Source: Paraburkholderia sabiae
GTDB lineage: Bacteria > Pseudomonadota > Gammaproteobacteria > Burkholderiales > Burkholderiaceae
Assembly: GCF_030412785.1 (NCBI RefSeq)
Contig: NZ_CP125296.1
Span: 186,001-250,000, forward strand
Length of the DNA: 64,000 bases
Direction: 5' to 3'
In this document: piece after piece, positions 36,390 through 46,429 of the stretch
Layout: each line of letters begins with the position of its first letter
Position numbering within the stretch: position 1 is the first letter of the stretch
Notes under the pieces: model-generated
What the model saw: only the letters and a program-made list of their open reading frames with translations
Told to the model about the DNA's origin: nothing
Database searches by the model: none
Program-made: the position numbers and the translations under genes

Positions 36390-37088
36390 ATGGTCTCAGG
36401 ACCGAGTTCGACGTCGACGACAAGAAGTGAAGAAGGTATGCATCCCGGCAAGCTCCCCGGCGGACGTTCCGTCGTGTATGTCATCGACGACGACGAATCG
36501 ATCCGTTTTGTACTGAACGGCCTCGTGCGTTCGGTCGGTCTTCATGTGGAGACATTCGAGTCACCCAAAGATTTTCTGGCGTTCCCAAAGTATGACGCGC
36601 CAAGCTGTCTGATACTCGACGTCAGGCTGCGCGGCGAGAGCGGCCTTGCCTTCCAGCAGGAAGCACAGCAATGTGGCGTGCGCATGCCGATCCTCTTCAT
36701 CACGGCGCATGGCGACATCGAGATGACCGTCAAGGCAATGAAGGCGGGCGCACTCGATTTCTTCGCGAAGCCTTTCCGCGATCAGGACATGCTCGATGCG
36801 ATCGCTCATGCTTTGAAGCGCGACGCCGAGCGTCGCGAATCGGAGCATGCACTGGCCACGCTGCGCGAAGCCTATGACACGCTCACGCAACGTGAGCGCG
36901 AAGTGATGAAGTTAGTGGTGGCGGGCATGCTGAACAAGCAGATTGCCTACGAACTGCATCTGAGTGAAATCACCGTGAAGATTCATCGCGGACAGGTGAT
37001 GAAGAAGATGGGTTCGCGTTCGTTGCCCGATCTCGTCAGAAAGGCAGAAGCGCTCGGCATCGATCAGAAGCAGCCGAGTTCGAACTGA
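36390..37088 (+). CDS. FixJ/NarL-type response regulator (232 aa)
   Basis: An N-terminal receiver has the acidic pocket DDDE at 33-36, phospho-acceptor D77 in LILDVRL, and K127 in FAKPF. A C-terminal LuxR-type HTH begins LTQREREVMKLVVAGMLNKQIA and ends TVKIHRGQVMKKM. This matches the FixJ/TtrR group. The start at 36390 has GGAGG four bases upstream; a 25-residue flexible leader precedes the receiver. Its nearest candidate kinase is the FixL-like HisKA domain of the giant sensor upstream. Confidence 0.92.
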   Translation: MVSGPSSTSTTRSEEGMHPGKLPGGRSVVYVIDDDESIRFVLNGLVRSVGLHVETFESPKDFLAFPKYDAPSCLILDVRLRGESGLAFQQEAQQCGVRMPILFITAHGDIEMTVKAMKAGALDFFAKPFRDQDMLDAIAHALKRDAERRESEHALATLREAYDTLTQREREVMKLVVAGMLNKQIAYELHLSEITVKIHRGQVMKKMGSRSLPDLVRKAEALGIDQKQPSSN

Positions 37089-37091
37089 CTG

Positions 37092-37124
37092 GCGGCGCGA
37101 GCCACACCGCGCCGCTACGTTTTT
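37092..37124 (+). terminator. Rho-independent terminator of the FixJ-type gene
   Basis: GCGGCGCG (37092-37099) pairs perfectly with CGCGCCGC (37108-37115), and a T5 run at 37120-37124 follows four bases after the stem. It lies immediately after the stop codon. Confidence 0.8.
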
Positions 37125-37250
37125 CCATTCGTTCAAAAGACAGTTTCATCTCTTTCGTCAAATCTCATCCTATATATGCCGTAAACGGAGCAACAAGTTG
37201 GCACTCCGTTGAGTTGCATCCGATCGGCAAATAAAGAGGTTGAAAAAAGA

Positions 37251-37505
37251 ATGAAGCTGTCTTTCGCTCAAAAGTTGTGGCTCCCTTTGATTCTGAGCCT
37301 GTTGTGTGTGGTTGCGTTATCCGTCTCCGATGCCTGGCGCATCCGTGAAATCAGCGTGCAGGAACGCAAGGACGGTCTCGTCCATACGACTGAACTCGCC
37401 ATCGCAGTGATCAAGACGTTCGCCGATCAGGCGTCTGCTGCGAGCGCGCTCGAATCGCAGGCGGGCGATCTCAAGTCAACCATCAACGTGTTCCGACTCG
37501 CCTAG
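37251..37505 (+). CDS. Internally deleted chemoreceptor remnant (84 aa)
   Basis: The first 60 or so residues (MKLSFAQKLWLPLILSLLCVV...) are the N-terminal membrane helix and start of a chemoreceptor's periplasmic domain. Then, without a frameshift, the protein passes to SALESQAGDLKSTINVFRLA, the classic last residues of a methyl-accepting protein. The second helix, HAMP domain and signalling coiled coil are gone. The frame is intact with a stop at 37503-37505, so a small membrane protein could still be made. The join lies near 37440. An AAAGAGG-type Shine-Dalgarno is upstream. Better called a deletion derivative than an ordinary gene. Confidence 0.75.
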   Translation: MKLSFAQKLWLPLILSLLCVVALSVSDAWRIREISVQERKDGLVHTTELAIAVIKTFADQASAASALESQAGDLKSTINVFRLA

Positions 37506-37589
37506 TTGTGCCTGGTTGTGCACTGGAAGCGCGGCTGGTGCCGCGCTCGACGTTCAGCAGTCTTTCACTGATCTCGTTCTGGAGGTGCT

Positions 37590-38120
37590 ATGAAATTCCC
37601 GAAGCTCCACGCATCGGCTGCGTTGCTGTGCGGCATGTCCGTCGCGTTCGTTCCCGCTCACGCACAACAGGCCCCGGCACCCGGTTATCACTACACGCTG
37701 CCGCTCAATCTCGCCGTCGAAGCGGCGGAAGAAGCGATTCGCGTGTGCGAAGACAAGCGCTACTGGGTGACGGCGACAGTCGTCGATATGGACGGTGTGC
37801 CGCAGGTCGTCATGCGCGGCGATCACGCGACGGTGCACACGGGCGAATCCAGTTTCAGAAAAGCCTTTACCGTCGTGACGCTCGGGCCTGAATTCGGCTT
37901 CGACCGTTCGAGCGGATTCTTCGAACTGGTCAAGACCAGTCCTTACGCGCCGCAACTCGCGACGGTTCATAACGTGATGGCTTTGCCGGGCGCTGTTGCG
38001 TTCAAGGCGGGGAACGAGATGGTGGGCGCGCTGGGGATCGGCGGCGCGCCGGGCGGCGACAAGGACGAAGTCTGTGCAGCGGCCGGTGTCGCGAAGGTGG
38101 TGAACCGGCTGCCGCACTAG
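37590..38120 (+). CDS. GlcG/HbpS family protein, secreted (176 aa)
   Basis: A signal peptide (ending AHAQ near residue 26) is followed by one GlcG/HbpS domain: LNLAVEAAEEAIRVCEDKRYWVTATVVDMDG, then HTGESSFRKAFTVVTLG and a C-terminal GNEMVGALGIGGAPGGDKDEVCAAAGV. Family members bind haem or act in small-molecule sensing; secreted forms are common beside oxidoreductases and transport genes. GGAGGT is placed four to five bases before the start. It converges on an AEC carrier gene with eight bases between. Confidence 0.9.
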   Translation: MKFPKLHASAALLCGMSVAFVPAHAQQAPAPGYHYTLPLNLAVEAAEEAIRVCEDKRYWVTATVVDMDGVPQVVMRGDHATVHTGESSFRKAFTVVTLGPEFGFDRSSGFFELVKTSPYAPQLATVHNVMALPGAVAFKAGNEMVGALGIGGAPGGDKDEVCAAAGVAKVVNRLPH

Positions 38121-38128
38121 TCGAAATC

Positions 38129-39070
38129 TCAAGCGGCTGCGAGGCCGCCGTCGACGAGATAGATGGCCGCGGAGAACGTGATGATCGACAGGACCGTGCT
38201 GACGAGAATCGACGTTGCGGCTTCGCTCTGATACGCGCCCGCTTCGTTGGCGAACATCGCGGGAATGGTCGCCGACGGCAGCGCGCAAAGCAGGATCATC
38301 TGTTGTGCGTAGAGCCCATGAACGCCGAGCAAGACCGTCGCCGCGAACATCAGCAGCGGATGAATCAGCAGCTTGAGCCCGAGGTTCGCCCACACTTCGT
38401 TCGACAGCTTCAGCTTGACGGACGACATGATCAGCCCGAGACAAAGCAGCGACACGCCGGGCGTCGCCTTGCCGAGCAGATTGAACGCTTCGGCGAGCAC
38501 AGGCGGAAACTTGATCTGCAGCAGCGAACACAGGATGCCGAGCGCGGGTGCCCACATCAACGGACGCCGCACGGCGCTCTTGATGCTCGTCAGGAACGCC
38601 TGCGTGCCGCTTCCTTGACCGCTTGCGACCGTGAGCAGCATGGTTGTCAGCGGAATCATGAAGAGGCTCGCGATCAGGTTGAGGATCAGCACGGAATAGA
38701 TGCTGCCCGGACCGAACATCGCCTGCAGGATGGGGATGCCCATGAAGGCCGCGTCGGGGTAACCGTTGACGAAGCCCTTGAGCGTCGCTGCCCGGAGTTC
38801 GCGATAGCGCCACCAGCCGATCAGCAGCGCGAACGTGTACATCCCCATGATGCCGATGAACGTCGCGACGATCAGCCGGAAGTCGAACAGCTGCGAACGG
38901 GGCGTGCTCGCCATGCCGACCAGCAGCAGCGCCGGAAAAATCCAGCCGAGCACGAGGCGGCTGATCAGCAGGCTGTCCGAATGATTCAGACGTCCGCGCT
39001 TGCCCGCAATGAAACCGAGCACTATCACGAACGCCACGGGTAAAAGAGGTCCAACGATCCTGTCTAACAT
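38129..39070 (-). CDS. AEC family transporter (313 aa)
   Basis: Auxin-efflux-carrier-type membrane protein with about ten helices in two inverted halves. Hydrophobic segments fill the sequence and the second half contains ALPSATIPAMFANEAGAY, a conserved broken-helix region. AGGAG precedes the start at 39070. The enolase-superfamily gene lies 54 bases upstream on the same strand, so this carrier probably moves that enzyme's substrate, likely an organic or sugar acid (inference). Confidence 0.9.
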   Translation of the reverse strand: MLDRIVGPLLPVAFVIVLGFIAGKRGRLNHSDSLLISRLVLGWIFPALLLVGMASTPRSQLFDFRLIVATFIGIMGMYTFALLIGWWRYRELRAATLKGFVNGYPDAAFMGIPILQAMFGPGSIYSVLILNLIASLFMIPLTTMLLTVASGQGSGTQAFLTSIKSAVRRPLMWAPALGILCSLLQIKFPPVLAEAFNLLGKATPGVSLLCLGLIMSSVKLKLSNEVWANLGLKLLIHPLLMFAATVLLGVHGLYAQQMILLCALPSATIPAMFANEAGAYQSEAATSILVSTVLSIITFSAAIYLVDGGLAAA

Positions 39071-39124
39071 GTTCTCCTGACTCCAGGTTTTGTTATGCGT
39101 ATGCAATGCCGAAGAGGTGTCTGC

Positions 39125-40231
39125 TTAAAGCTCGATGCGATAGTCGCGGATCACATCGGGGTTCGGTTCGAGGCCGAGGCCGGGGCCTTGCGGCACGTCG
39201 ATGCGTCCATGGCGCGGAATGATCGCGTCGCCGTAGAGCTGCGCTTCGAGGTCGAAGTAACGCCATTCGACGAGCGCCTTCGGACCGCCGAGCGCCGCGC
39301 TCGCATGCACGCTCGCGAGCAGGCCGGGGCCGTCGTAGAACGTGTGGACCATGACGGTGACGTTGTGCGCGTTAGCAAGAGCGAAGACCTTTTGCAGTTC
39401 CGTGATGCCGCCCATCTTTGCGGGGCTGGGCTGGATGAAATCGACGGAACCAGCTTCGAGCAAGTGCTGGAAGTCCATCAGCGTCGATGCGTTTTCGCCT
39501 GCCGCGACGGGAATGCCGCCTTGCTTGCGCACGGTCGCGAGACCCGCGTAATTCTCGGGCGGCCACACGGGTTCTTCGATCCAGCGCAGATTGAATTCAC
39601 GCAGCCGTTCCGTCATGTCGAGCGCTTCGCGGACCGTCCACGGGCAATTGACGTCGAGCGTGATCTCGATGTCGGGGCCCGCCGCTTCGCGTGCGGCGCG
39701 CACGGTTTCCACCGTGATCTCATGCAGCTTCAGATGCCGGTAGCCGCTTTCCACCGCGCGCCGCACGTTGACGGCGACCAGTTCGGGATCGGCGTAGCGG
39801 ATCAGGCTCGCGTAACACGCCAGCGATGTGGCCTCCGCGCCGCCAAGCAACTGATGAACAGACTGGTTCGCTTGCTTTCCTGCGATGTCCCACAGCGCGA
39901 TGTCGATCGCCGACAGTCCGTAGATGAACGCGCCGCTTCGGCCGAACACATGGAATTTCTTTTGCAGATCGAGCATCGTCTTCTCGCGCAGCCCGATATC
40001 GCGGCCGATCAGTTCAGGCGCAAGAATCCTGTCGATCACCAGCTTCACGGAAGGAATCGCGGTGAAGCCGAAGGTTTCGCCCCAGCCGACGGTGCCGTCG
40101 TCGGTCGTAATTTTGACGACGAGCGAGTCGACCACCTGCAGGTCTTTAGGGCCCCACACACCGCCCGCCGACGGTCCGCCCGTCGTGAAGGGAATGCGCA
40201 GTGGGATGGTTTCGATGCTGGCAATGTTCAT
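39125..40231 (-). CDS. Mandelate racemase/muconate lactonizing enzyme family protein (368 aa)
   Basis: Enolase-superfamily enzyme. The capping domain has GWGETFG, and the barrel has LKLHE after strand 2, metal ligands in ITLDVNCPW, WIEEPVWPP and AAGENAST, and a histidine in MVHTFYDGPG on strand 7. This layout fits the acid-sugar dehydratase/racemase type, with lysine and histidine on opposite faces. The exact substrate cannot be read out. It is divergent from a FadR-type regulator and upstream of an AEC carrier gene, forming a small catabolic unit. Confidence 0.9.
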   Translation of the reverse strand: MNIASIETIPLRIPFTTGGPSAGGVWGPKDLQVVDSLVVKITTDDGTVGWGETFGFTAIPSVKLVIDRILAPELIGRDIGLREKTMLDLQKKFHVFGRSGAFIYGLSAIDIALWDIAGKQANQSVHQLLGGAEATSLACYASLIRYADPELVAVNVRRAVESGYRHLKLHEITVETVRAAREAAGPDIEITLDVNCPWTVREALDMTERLREFNLRWIEEPVWPPENYAGLATVRKQGGIPVAAGENASTLMDFQHLLEAGSVDFIQPSPAKMGGITELQKVFALANAHNVTVMVHTFYDGPGLLASVHASAALGGPKALVEWRYFDLEAQLYGDAIIPRHGRIDVPQGPGLGLEPNPDVIRDYRIEL

Positions 40232-40322
40232 CTGGATCTACCTCAATTCGGATTGCAACGAGCACGGACGAAAGGCCGCCGTATGCTCCGAATCGTAGGA
40301 GACATCCTGTTGTCCTTCAAGT

Positions 40323-40335
40323 GAACAACTTGTTC
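40323..40335. promoter_or_regulatory. Candidate operator for the FadR-type regulator
   Basis: GAACAACTTGTTC is a perfect 6+1+6 palindrome in the divergent region between the enolase-family gene and the FadR-type regulator. A TTGTCC-N6-TGAACAA arrangement overlaps it. Length and TTGT/ACAA content suit GntR-family sites, but no binding data exist. Confidence 0.45.
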
Positions 40336-40499
40336 CTTTTGTGCAAATGAGTTGAGCGCCGCGTGCAACATCGACGCTCGATAGCCACGCTCCGCTTGCG
40401 ATTTCGAGTCGGATCGGCTGAAGATTCGTGCGCGCGCGGCCGAGCCGTGGGGCCGTCCAGATGTAGAATAAGAAGACAAGCCACTGCCCTGAAACGACC

Positions 40500-41231
40500 A
40501 TGAGCGAAATGAATGTGCGGCGCGTCGAACGGCGGCCCCATCTCGCGGAGCACATCACCGCGTCGCTGAGCGAAGAGATCGCGTCCGGACGATTGAAGCC
40601 CGGCGATCGTCTGCCCACCGAACACTTTCTCTCCGAGAACTTCGGCGTCAGCCGCAATGTCGTGCGGGAGGCGATTGCGAGCTTGCGCGCGCAAGGGCTG
40701 ATCGAGTCGCGCCAGGGCATCGGCGCGTTTGTTGCGGCGACGCCGCAGCCATCGGAGCCGCTGCGGCAAGTGAACTCGCAATGGCTGGAGGGCGACAACA
40801 CGATCCGCAACATGTTCGAAGTGCGGGCCGTGCTCGAAAGCCAGGCCGCTGCGCTCGCGGCAGCACACATGACGCCGCGCAGGCTCAAGCCGATTCAGGA
40901 CGCCGTCGAACGGATGCGCTACGAAGGCGCGCCGACGGCCGACACCGTCAACGCCGATCTCGACTTTCATCGCGCCGTCGCGGCCGCGGCGGGCAACGAC
41001 TATCTCGCCGCGATGATTCGCACCGTGCTCGAACCGATGCGTCCGCTGATCGCGGCGAACTTCGCGCGGCAAGGTCCGATGTTCGGCAACATTCCCAACG
41101 CCGCGCGCGCGGAGCACGAAACGCTGATTCAGGCCTTCATCGACAAGGACGCCGCTGCTGCGCGCGTACTGATGGGCAAGCATATCGTCAGCGCTGCGTC
41201 GCGCTTCGGCTACGACATTTCGTTTTTCTGA
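40500..41231 (+). CDS. FadR-type GntR family regulator with FCD domain (243 aa)
   Basis: GntR HTH (LAEHITASLSEEIASGRLKPGDRLPTEHFLSENFGVSRNVVREAIASLRAQGLIESRQGIGAFV) at residues 15-80, then an all-helical FCD ligand domain with probable metal ligands in NADLDFHRAV, AEHETL and MGKHIV. Such regulators sense organic or sugar acids and repress the adjacent uptake and catabolic genes. It is divergent from the enolase-superfamily/AEC unit, which is the expected target. Confidence 0.92.
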   Translation: MSEMNVRRVERRPHLAEHITASLSEEIASGRLKPGDRLPTEHFLSENFGVSRNVVREAIASLRAQGLIESRQGIGAFVAATPQPSEPLRQVNSQWLEGDNTIRNMFEVRAVLESQAAALAAAHMTPRRLKPIQDAVERMRYEGAPTADTVNADLDFHRAVAAAAGNDYLAAMIRTVLEPMRPLIAANFARQGPMFGNIPNAARAEHETLIQAFIDKDAAAARVLMGKHIVSAASRFGYDISFF

Positions 41232-41390
41232 GCGCTTTTGAGTCGCTGTGTCTTCGTCCAACGCCTGCTTTACACGGTGTAACGACTGATGTGCCGCGCA
41301 CGTCGTTCATGCGTCTGCGCGTCGAACGTATAGTCGGCTGATTCGCGCGTCCCGCCGGGCCGCGCTTCTCAGACGAAGATGGAACAGCGT

Positions 41391-42023
41391 ATGAAACTGA
41401 TATTTGTCGGCGACCCGATGTGTTCGTGGTGCTATGGCTTCGGTAAGGAAATGAGCGCGATTGCGCAGAGCCTGCCGGATCTCGAAGTGCAGATCGTCGT
41501 GGGCGGCATGGCCGCGGGATCGACGCAGGTGCTCGACGACGCAGGCAAGCAGTTCAGGCTCACGCATTGGGCGCGCGTCGAACAGATGAGCGGCGCGGAG
41601 TTCAACCGCGAAGCGCTGATGGCGCGCGAGAACTTCGTGTACGACACCGAGCCCGTATGTCGCGCGGTCGTGACTGCGCGCACGATCGCGCCGGGCGTCG
41701 ACGTGCTGAAGGTGTTTCGCGCCTTCCAGCGGGCCTTTTATGTCGACGGACTCGATACGACGGACGGCAGCGTGCTCGCCGAAGTCGGCGCGAAGGCGAT
41801 CGCGGAGCAAGGCATCGCGACGACGGCCGATGCCTTCTTCGAAGCCTTCACGTCCGATGAAGTCATCGATGCCACGCAGCGTGATTTCGAACTGACGCGG
41901 CGGTTGGGCGTGCGAGGCTTTCCGTCGCTGTTCGTCGAGATCGACGGAAAGATCGGCCAGCTCAGTTCGGGCTATACGACGGCCGAGCAGGTCACGCAGG
42001 CGCTCAAGCCGCTCGCCGCATAA
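41391..42023 (+). CDS. DsbA family thioredoxin-fold protein (210 aa)
   Basis: Begins MKLIFVGDPMCSWCYGFGKEM with the CSWC redox pair at the start of the first helix, a long helical insertion, and the cis-proline loop GVRGFPSLF. There is no signal peptide, so it acts in the cytoplasm, as FrnE-like oxidoreductases do. I set the start at 41391, with GGA seven bases upstream; an ATG at 41379 would add four residues. It converges on the AEC gene with six bases between. Confidence 0.87.
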   Translation: MKLIFVGDPMCSWCYGFGKEMSAIAQSLPDLEVQIVVGGMAAGSTQVLDDAGKQFRLTHWARVEQMSGAEFNREALMARENFVYDTEPVCRAVVTARTIAPGVDVLKVFRAFQRAFYVDGLDTTDGSVLAEVGAKAIAEQGIATTADAFFEAFTSDEVIDATQRDFELTRRLGVRGFPSLFVEIDGKIGQLSSGYTTAEQVTQALKPLAA

Positions 42024-42029
42024 AGGCAG

Positions 42030-42950
42030 CTAGATCCAGTAGAGCCACGCGAGCAGCGTCACGATAGAGAAGAGCGTCGTCATCGAAATGGCGGCGCCCG
42101 TTGAGGTCTTTTCGACGTCGTACTCGCTTGCCAGCACGTAGGCGCTTTTGGCCGTCGGCACGGCGGCGCAGATCACGGCGGCGAGTGTGAGCGTGCGGTT
42201 CAGTCCCGCCGCGACGCACAGCCCGTACACGACGAACGGCATCGCCACCAGCTTGAGCGCAGCCAGCAGCGCATAGCGGCTCAGATGACCTCGCAACTCG
42301 CCGATCGAAAGATCGAGTCCGATGGCGAACAACGCACAGGGCGTCAGTGCTTCGCCGAGTATGCCGAGATACGTCGCGGCGGGCGCGGGCAGCGCCGCGC
42401 CGCTGACGGACCACAGCAAGCCGAGAATCGTCGCGAGAATCACGGGGTTCGTGCCGATCTGCCGCGCGAGCGCGCTTGCACGCATCTTGTGCGTGCCGCT
42501 CTGCTGATCGACTTCGAGCAGGATGACGAGCGCCGGAAACATGATTGCGCCGACAAACACCGTCGCGACGGCGGCGGCGAGCACGCCATGCTGACCTTGC
42601 AGCGCTCTGAGAATCGGCAGCGCGACGAAACCCGTGTTGGTCATCGACACGACGGCGCCGAGCATCGCGCTTTTCCCGAGGCTCGCCTGCAACCCGAGGC
42701 GCGCGGCCAGCAGCACGGCGACGAAGCAGAGAATCGAGCCGCCGCCGAATGCGGCCAGAAAGCGCCACTCCAGCAGCGAATCGAGCGGCTCTTTAGCGAC
42801 GGTCAGGAACACGAGCGCGGGCATCGCGACGTAGTAGGCGAACTGCATCAGCGGCCCGGCGACGCTGCGCGCGAGATAACCCGTTGTGCCCGCCAGCCAG
42901 CCCGTCAGGATGATGGCGAAGATCGGCAAAATCAGACTCGCGACATGCAT
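42030..42950 (-). CDS. AEC family transporter (306 aa)
   Basis: Second auxin-efflux-carrier-type permease, about ten membrane helices. The segment VSMTNTGFVALPIL in the first half and AVPTAKSAYVLASEYDV in the second are the paired conserved crossover regions. It lies downstream of dgdA on the same strand, 212 bases away with a strong hairpin between, so it may be read through from dgdA or have its own promoter. Its placement suggests export or uptake of amino acids related to dialkylglycines (inference). Confidence 0.88.
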   Translation of the reverse strand: MHVASLILPIFAIILTGWLAGTTGYLARSVAGPLMQFAYYVAMPALVFLTVAKEPLDSLLEWRFLAAFGGGSILCFVAVLLAARLGLQASLGKSAMLGAVVSMTNTGFVALPILRALQGQHGVLAAAVATVFVGAIMFPALVILLEVDQQSGTHKMRASALARQIGTNPVILATILGLLWSVSGAALPAPAATYLGILGEALTPCALFAIGLDLSIGELRGHLSRYALLAALKLVAMPFVVYGLCVAAGLNRTLTLAAVICAAVPTAKSAYVLASEYDVEKTSTGAAISMTTLFSIVTLLAWLYWI

Positions 42951-43104
42951 GATGGCGCTCCGTCGGCAGATGGGACGTCCGGATGCAGCTGTGTGAGGTT
43001 TCGCGAGTGGTGTGGCGGGCCGGCTTTCGGCCGGAAGAAGCGGTCTCGCCAGTAAAGAGTAGCCGATATGCGCGCGAATGCGTTGTTATCCGTGGCGTTC
43101 GACT

Positions 43105-43130
43105 GCGAGCGTCCCCTGCGGGACGCTCGC
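43105..43130 (-). terminator. Hairpin downstream of dgdA
   Basis: GCGAGCGTCCC (43105-43115) and GGGACGCTCGC (43120-43130) make a perfect 11-base stem with a CTGC tetraloop, 33 bases after the dgdA stop. No T-tract follows on the minus strand, so it may attenuate transcription into the AEC gene rather than end it fully. Confidence 0.55.
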
Positions 43131-43162
43131 GTCATGCAGCATGTCGAAACGATGCAGGCGCT

Positions 43163-44568
<1,406 letters not shown>

Positions 44569-45426
44569 TTGAGTCTGTCGCTCGAAATCGATCTGTTGCG
44601 GTCGTTCGCCGTAATCGCCGAGGTGCGGGCGCTGAGCCGCGCGGCGAGCCGCGTAGGACGGACGCAATCGGCGCTGAGCCAGCAGATGAAGCGGCTCGAA
44701 GAAATCGTCGATCAGCCGCTGTTTCAGCGCACGGGGCGCGGCGTCGTGCTGACGAATGCGGGCGAGCGTCTGCTGATTCACGCGCAACGCATTTTGCGGC
44801 TGCACGACGAGGCGATGGCCGATCTGTGCGGAACGGGCCTGTCGGGCAGCATCCGTTTCGGCTGTCCGGACGATTACGCCGCCGTGTTCCTGCCGCCATT
44901 GCTCCGGCAGTTCTCGAGCCAGCATCCGCATGCGCTCGTCGAAGTCGTGTGCGGGCCGACGCCGCGGCTGCTCGAACGGCTGAAAAAAGGCGCAGTCGAT
45001 CTCGCGATGATCTCATTGCCCGACAGCGGTCCGGGAGACGACGTCATCCGGCGCGAGCAATTGGTGTGGATCGGGTATCCCGGACTGGATTCGGCACATT
45101 TCGATCCGTTGCCGCTGGCGCTGTCCGACCCCGACACGCTCGATCACATCGCCGCCTGCGACGCGCTTCAACGCGCCGGCCGGGCTTACCGGATCGCGTA
45201 TGCGAGCAGCAGTCTGTCGGGCCTCACAGCGCTGGTGCGTTCGGGGCAAGCGTTCGCCGTGATGACGCAAACGGCCGTGCCGTCCGATCTGTCCGTGCTC
45301 AGTGCCGATCATGAACTGCCGCCGTTGCCGGCCGTGGGTGTGTCGCTGAGATTTGCGCGGGCGCGACCGTCGCTGCTGACGTCGGCATTCGCTGACCACA
45401 TCAAGGCGATGCTGCCGCTGTTGTGA
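44569..45426 (+). CDS. dgdR: LysR family regulator of dialkylglycine decarboxylase (285 aa)
   Basis: LysR HTH (LLRSFAVIAEVRALSRAASRVGRTQSALSQQMKRLEE) and a periplasmic-binding-like effector domain. Its position, divergent from dgdA, is the basis for the name. The frame opens at a TTG (44569) with AGAGGA about ten bases before it; I see no in-frame ATG or GTG that would keep the full HTH. The stop overlaps a GTG of the following AraC-type frame. The first residues LSLEIDLLRSF are the standard LysR beginning. Confidence 0.85.
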   Translation: MSLSLEIDLLRSFAVIAEVRALSRAASRVGRTQSALSQQMKRLEEIVDQPLFQRTGRGVVLTNAGERLLIHAQRILRLHDEAMADLCGTGLSGSIRFGCPDDYAAVFLPPLLRQFSSQHPHALVEVVCGPTPRLLERLKKGAVDLAMISLPDSGPGDDVIRREQLVWIGYPGLDSAHFDPLPLALSDPDTLDHIAACDALQRAGRAYRIAYASSSLSGLTALVRSGQAFAVMTQTAVPSDLSVLSADHELPPLPAVGVSLRFARARPSLLTSAFADHIKAMLPLL

Positions 45427-45470
45427 GCCTGCCCTACACTACGCGGACACCGGCCGCTTCCTGTGAACCC

Positions 45471-46007
45471 ATGCGCTCTCGCGAACATTCCAACGCCGCA
45501 CCATCGTCAGCCGGATCGGCGGGCGTCGAATTGCAGGATCCGGCGCTGCTGCGCCGTCTGCTGCGCGCCAAAGACCGGATGGATGCCGCCTCGCACGAGG
45601 CCTGGCCCGTCGATCGGCTGGCGGCGATCAGCGGCGTGTCCAAAGCCCATTTCGCTCGCTCGTTCAAGCAGGCGTTCGGCGTGCCGCCGCACCGTTACCT
45701 GCTGACGCGGCGCATCGAGCAGGCCACCACGCTGCTGCGCGACACGGATCTCAGCATCACGGACATCGCCTTCGCGACGGGGTGGGAAAGTCTCGGCACG
45801 TTCGGACGCACATTCCACGACGTCACGGGCCGAAGCCCCAGTGCGATGCGCGTCGAGGCGCGCGCGAACGGTCATCAGCTGGCGCTCGTGCCCGCCTGCG
45901 TGCTGAAGGCCGCGCAGAGGCCGGACCTCACGACCGCAGTTTTGGAGAAGCGGCGGCGCAAGTCCAAAGGTACAGTGCGGCCATCAATCGAGGAGGAGGT
46001 ATCGTGA
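45471..46007 (+). CDS. AraC-type DNA-binding protein, HTH domain only (178 aa)
   Basis: The recognisable domain is a two-HTH AraC module: HEAWPVDRLAAISGVSKAHFARSFKQAFGVPPHRYL, then LSITDIAFATGWESLGTFGRTFHDVTGRSPSAMR. There is no N-terminal ligand domain; the C-terminal 45 residues are basic. I start at the ATG at 45471. A GTG at 45423 that overlaps the dgdR stop is also possible and would make a coupled gene. The stop overlaps the VOC start at 46007, so those two are a tight operon. Confidence 0.82.
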   Translation: MRSREHSNAAPSSAGSAGVELQDPALLRRLLRAKDRMDAASHEAWPVDRLAAISGVSKAHFARSFKQAFGVPPHRYLLTRRIEQATTLLRDTDLSITDIAFATGWESLGTFGRTFHDVTGRSPSAMRVEARANGHQLALVPACVLKAAQRPDLTTAVLEKRRRKSKGTVRPSIEEEVS

Positions 46008-46414
46008 TGACCCAAGGTATCAACTTGGTGGGCCTGTACGTCGACGATCAGGATGAAGCGCTCGCGTTCTACGTCGACAAGCTCGGATTCCGCATTCATA
46101 CGGACGTGCGCAATGGCGCGTATCGCTGGCTGACGGTTCAGCATCCGGAACAGCCTTCGTTCCAGCTCGGCCTGTTCACGCCGGGGCCGCCCGTTCACGA
46201 CGAGGCCACCGCGCAAACCTTGCGCGCGATGGTCGCCAAAGGGGCGATGCCGCCGCTCGTTCTCTCCGTCGCCGATTGTCGCGCGAGCTATGCGCGGCTC
46301 AAGGCGAATGGCGTCGAGTTCACGCAGGAGCCGGTCGATCGCTTCGGCAGCGTCGATGCGGGTTTCCGCGATCCCGCCGGCAACGGCTGGAAGATGATTC
46401 AGGCGCCTGCATAG
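46007..46414 (+). CDS. VOC superfamily glyoxalase/bleomycin-resistance-like protein (135 aa)
   Basis: Single vicinal-oxygen-chelate domain of two beta-alpha-beta-beta-beta units: INLVGLYVDDQDEALAFYVDKLGF opens and FRDPAGNGWKMIQ closes. It shows the usual pseudo-repeat with metal-site residues possible, but no substrate is evident. GAGGAGG lies before the ATG at 46007, which overlaps the AraC gene stop. The AraC-type regulator plus VOC pairing is common and suggests the regulator controls this enzyme. Confidence 0.87.
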   Translation: MTQGINLVGLYVDDQDEALAFYVDKLGFRIHTDVRNGAYRWLTVQHPEQPSFQLGLFTPGPPVHDEATAQTLRAMVAKGAMPPLVLSVADCRASYARLKANGVEFTQEPVDRFGSVDAGFRDPAGNGWKMIQAPA

Positions 46415-46429
46415 ACGCACTTCGTCGGC

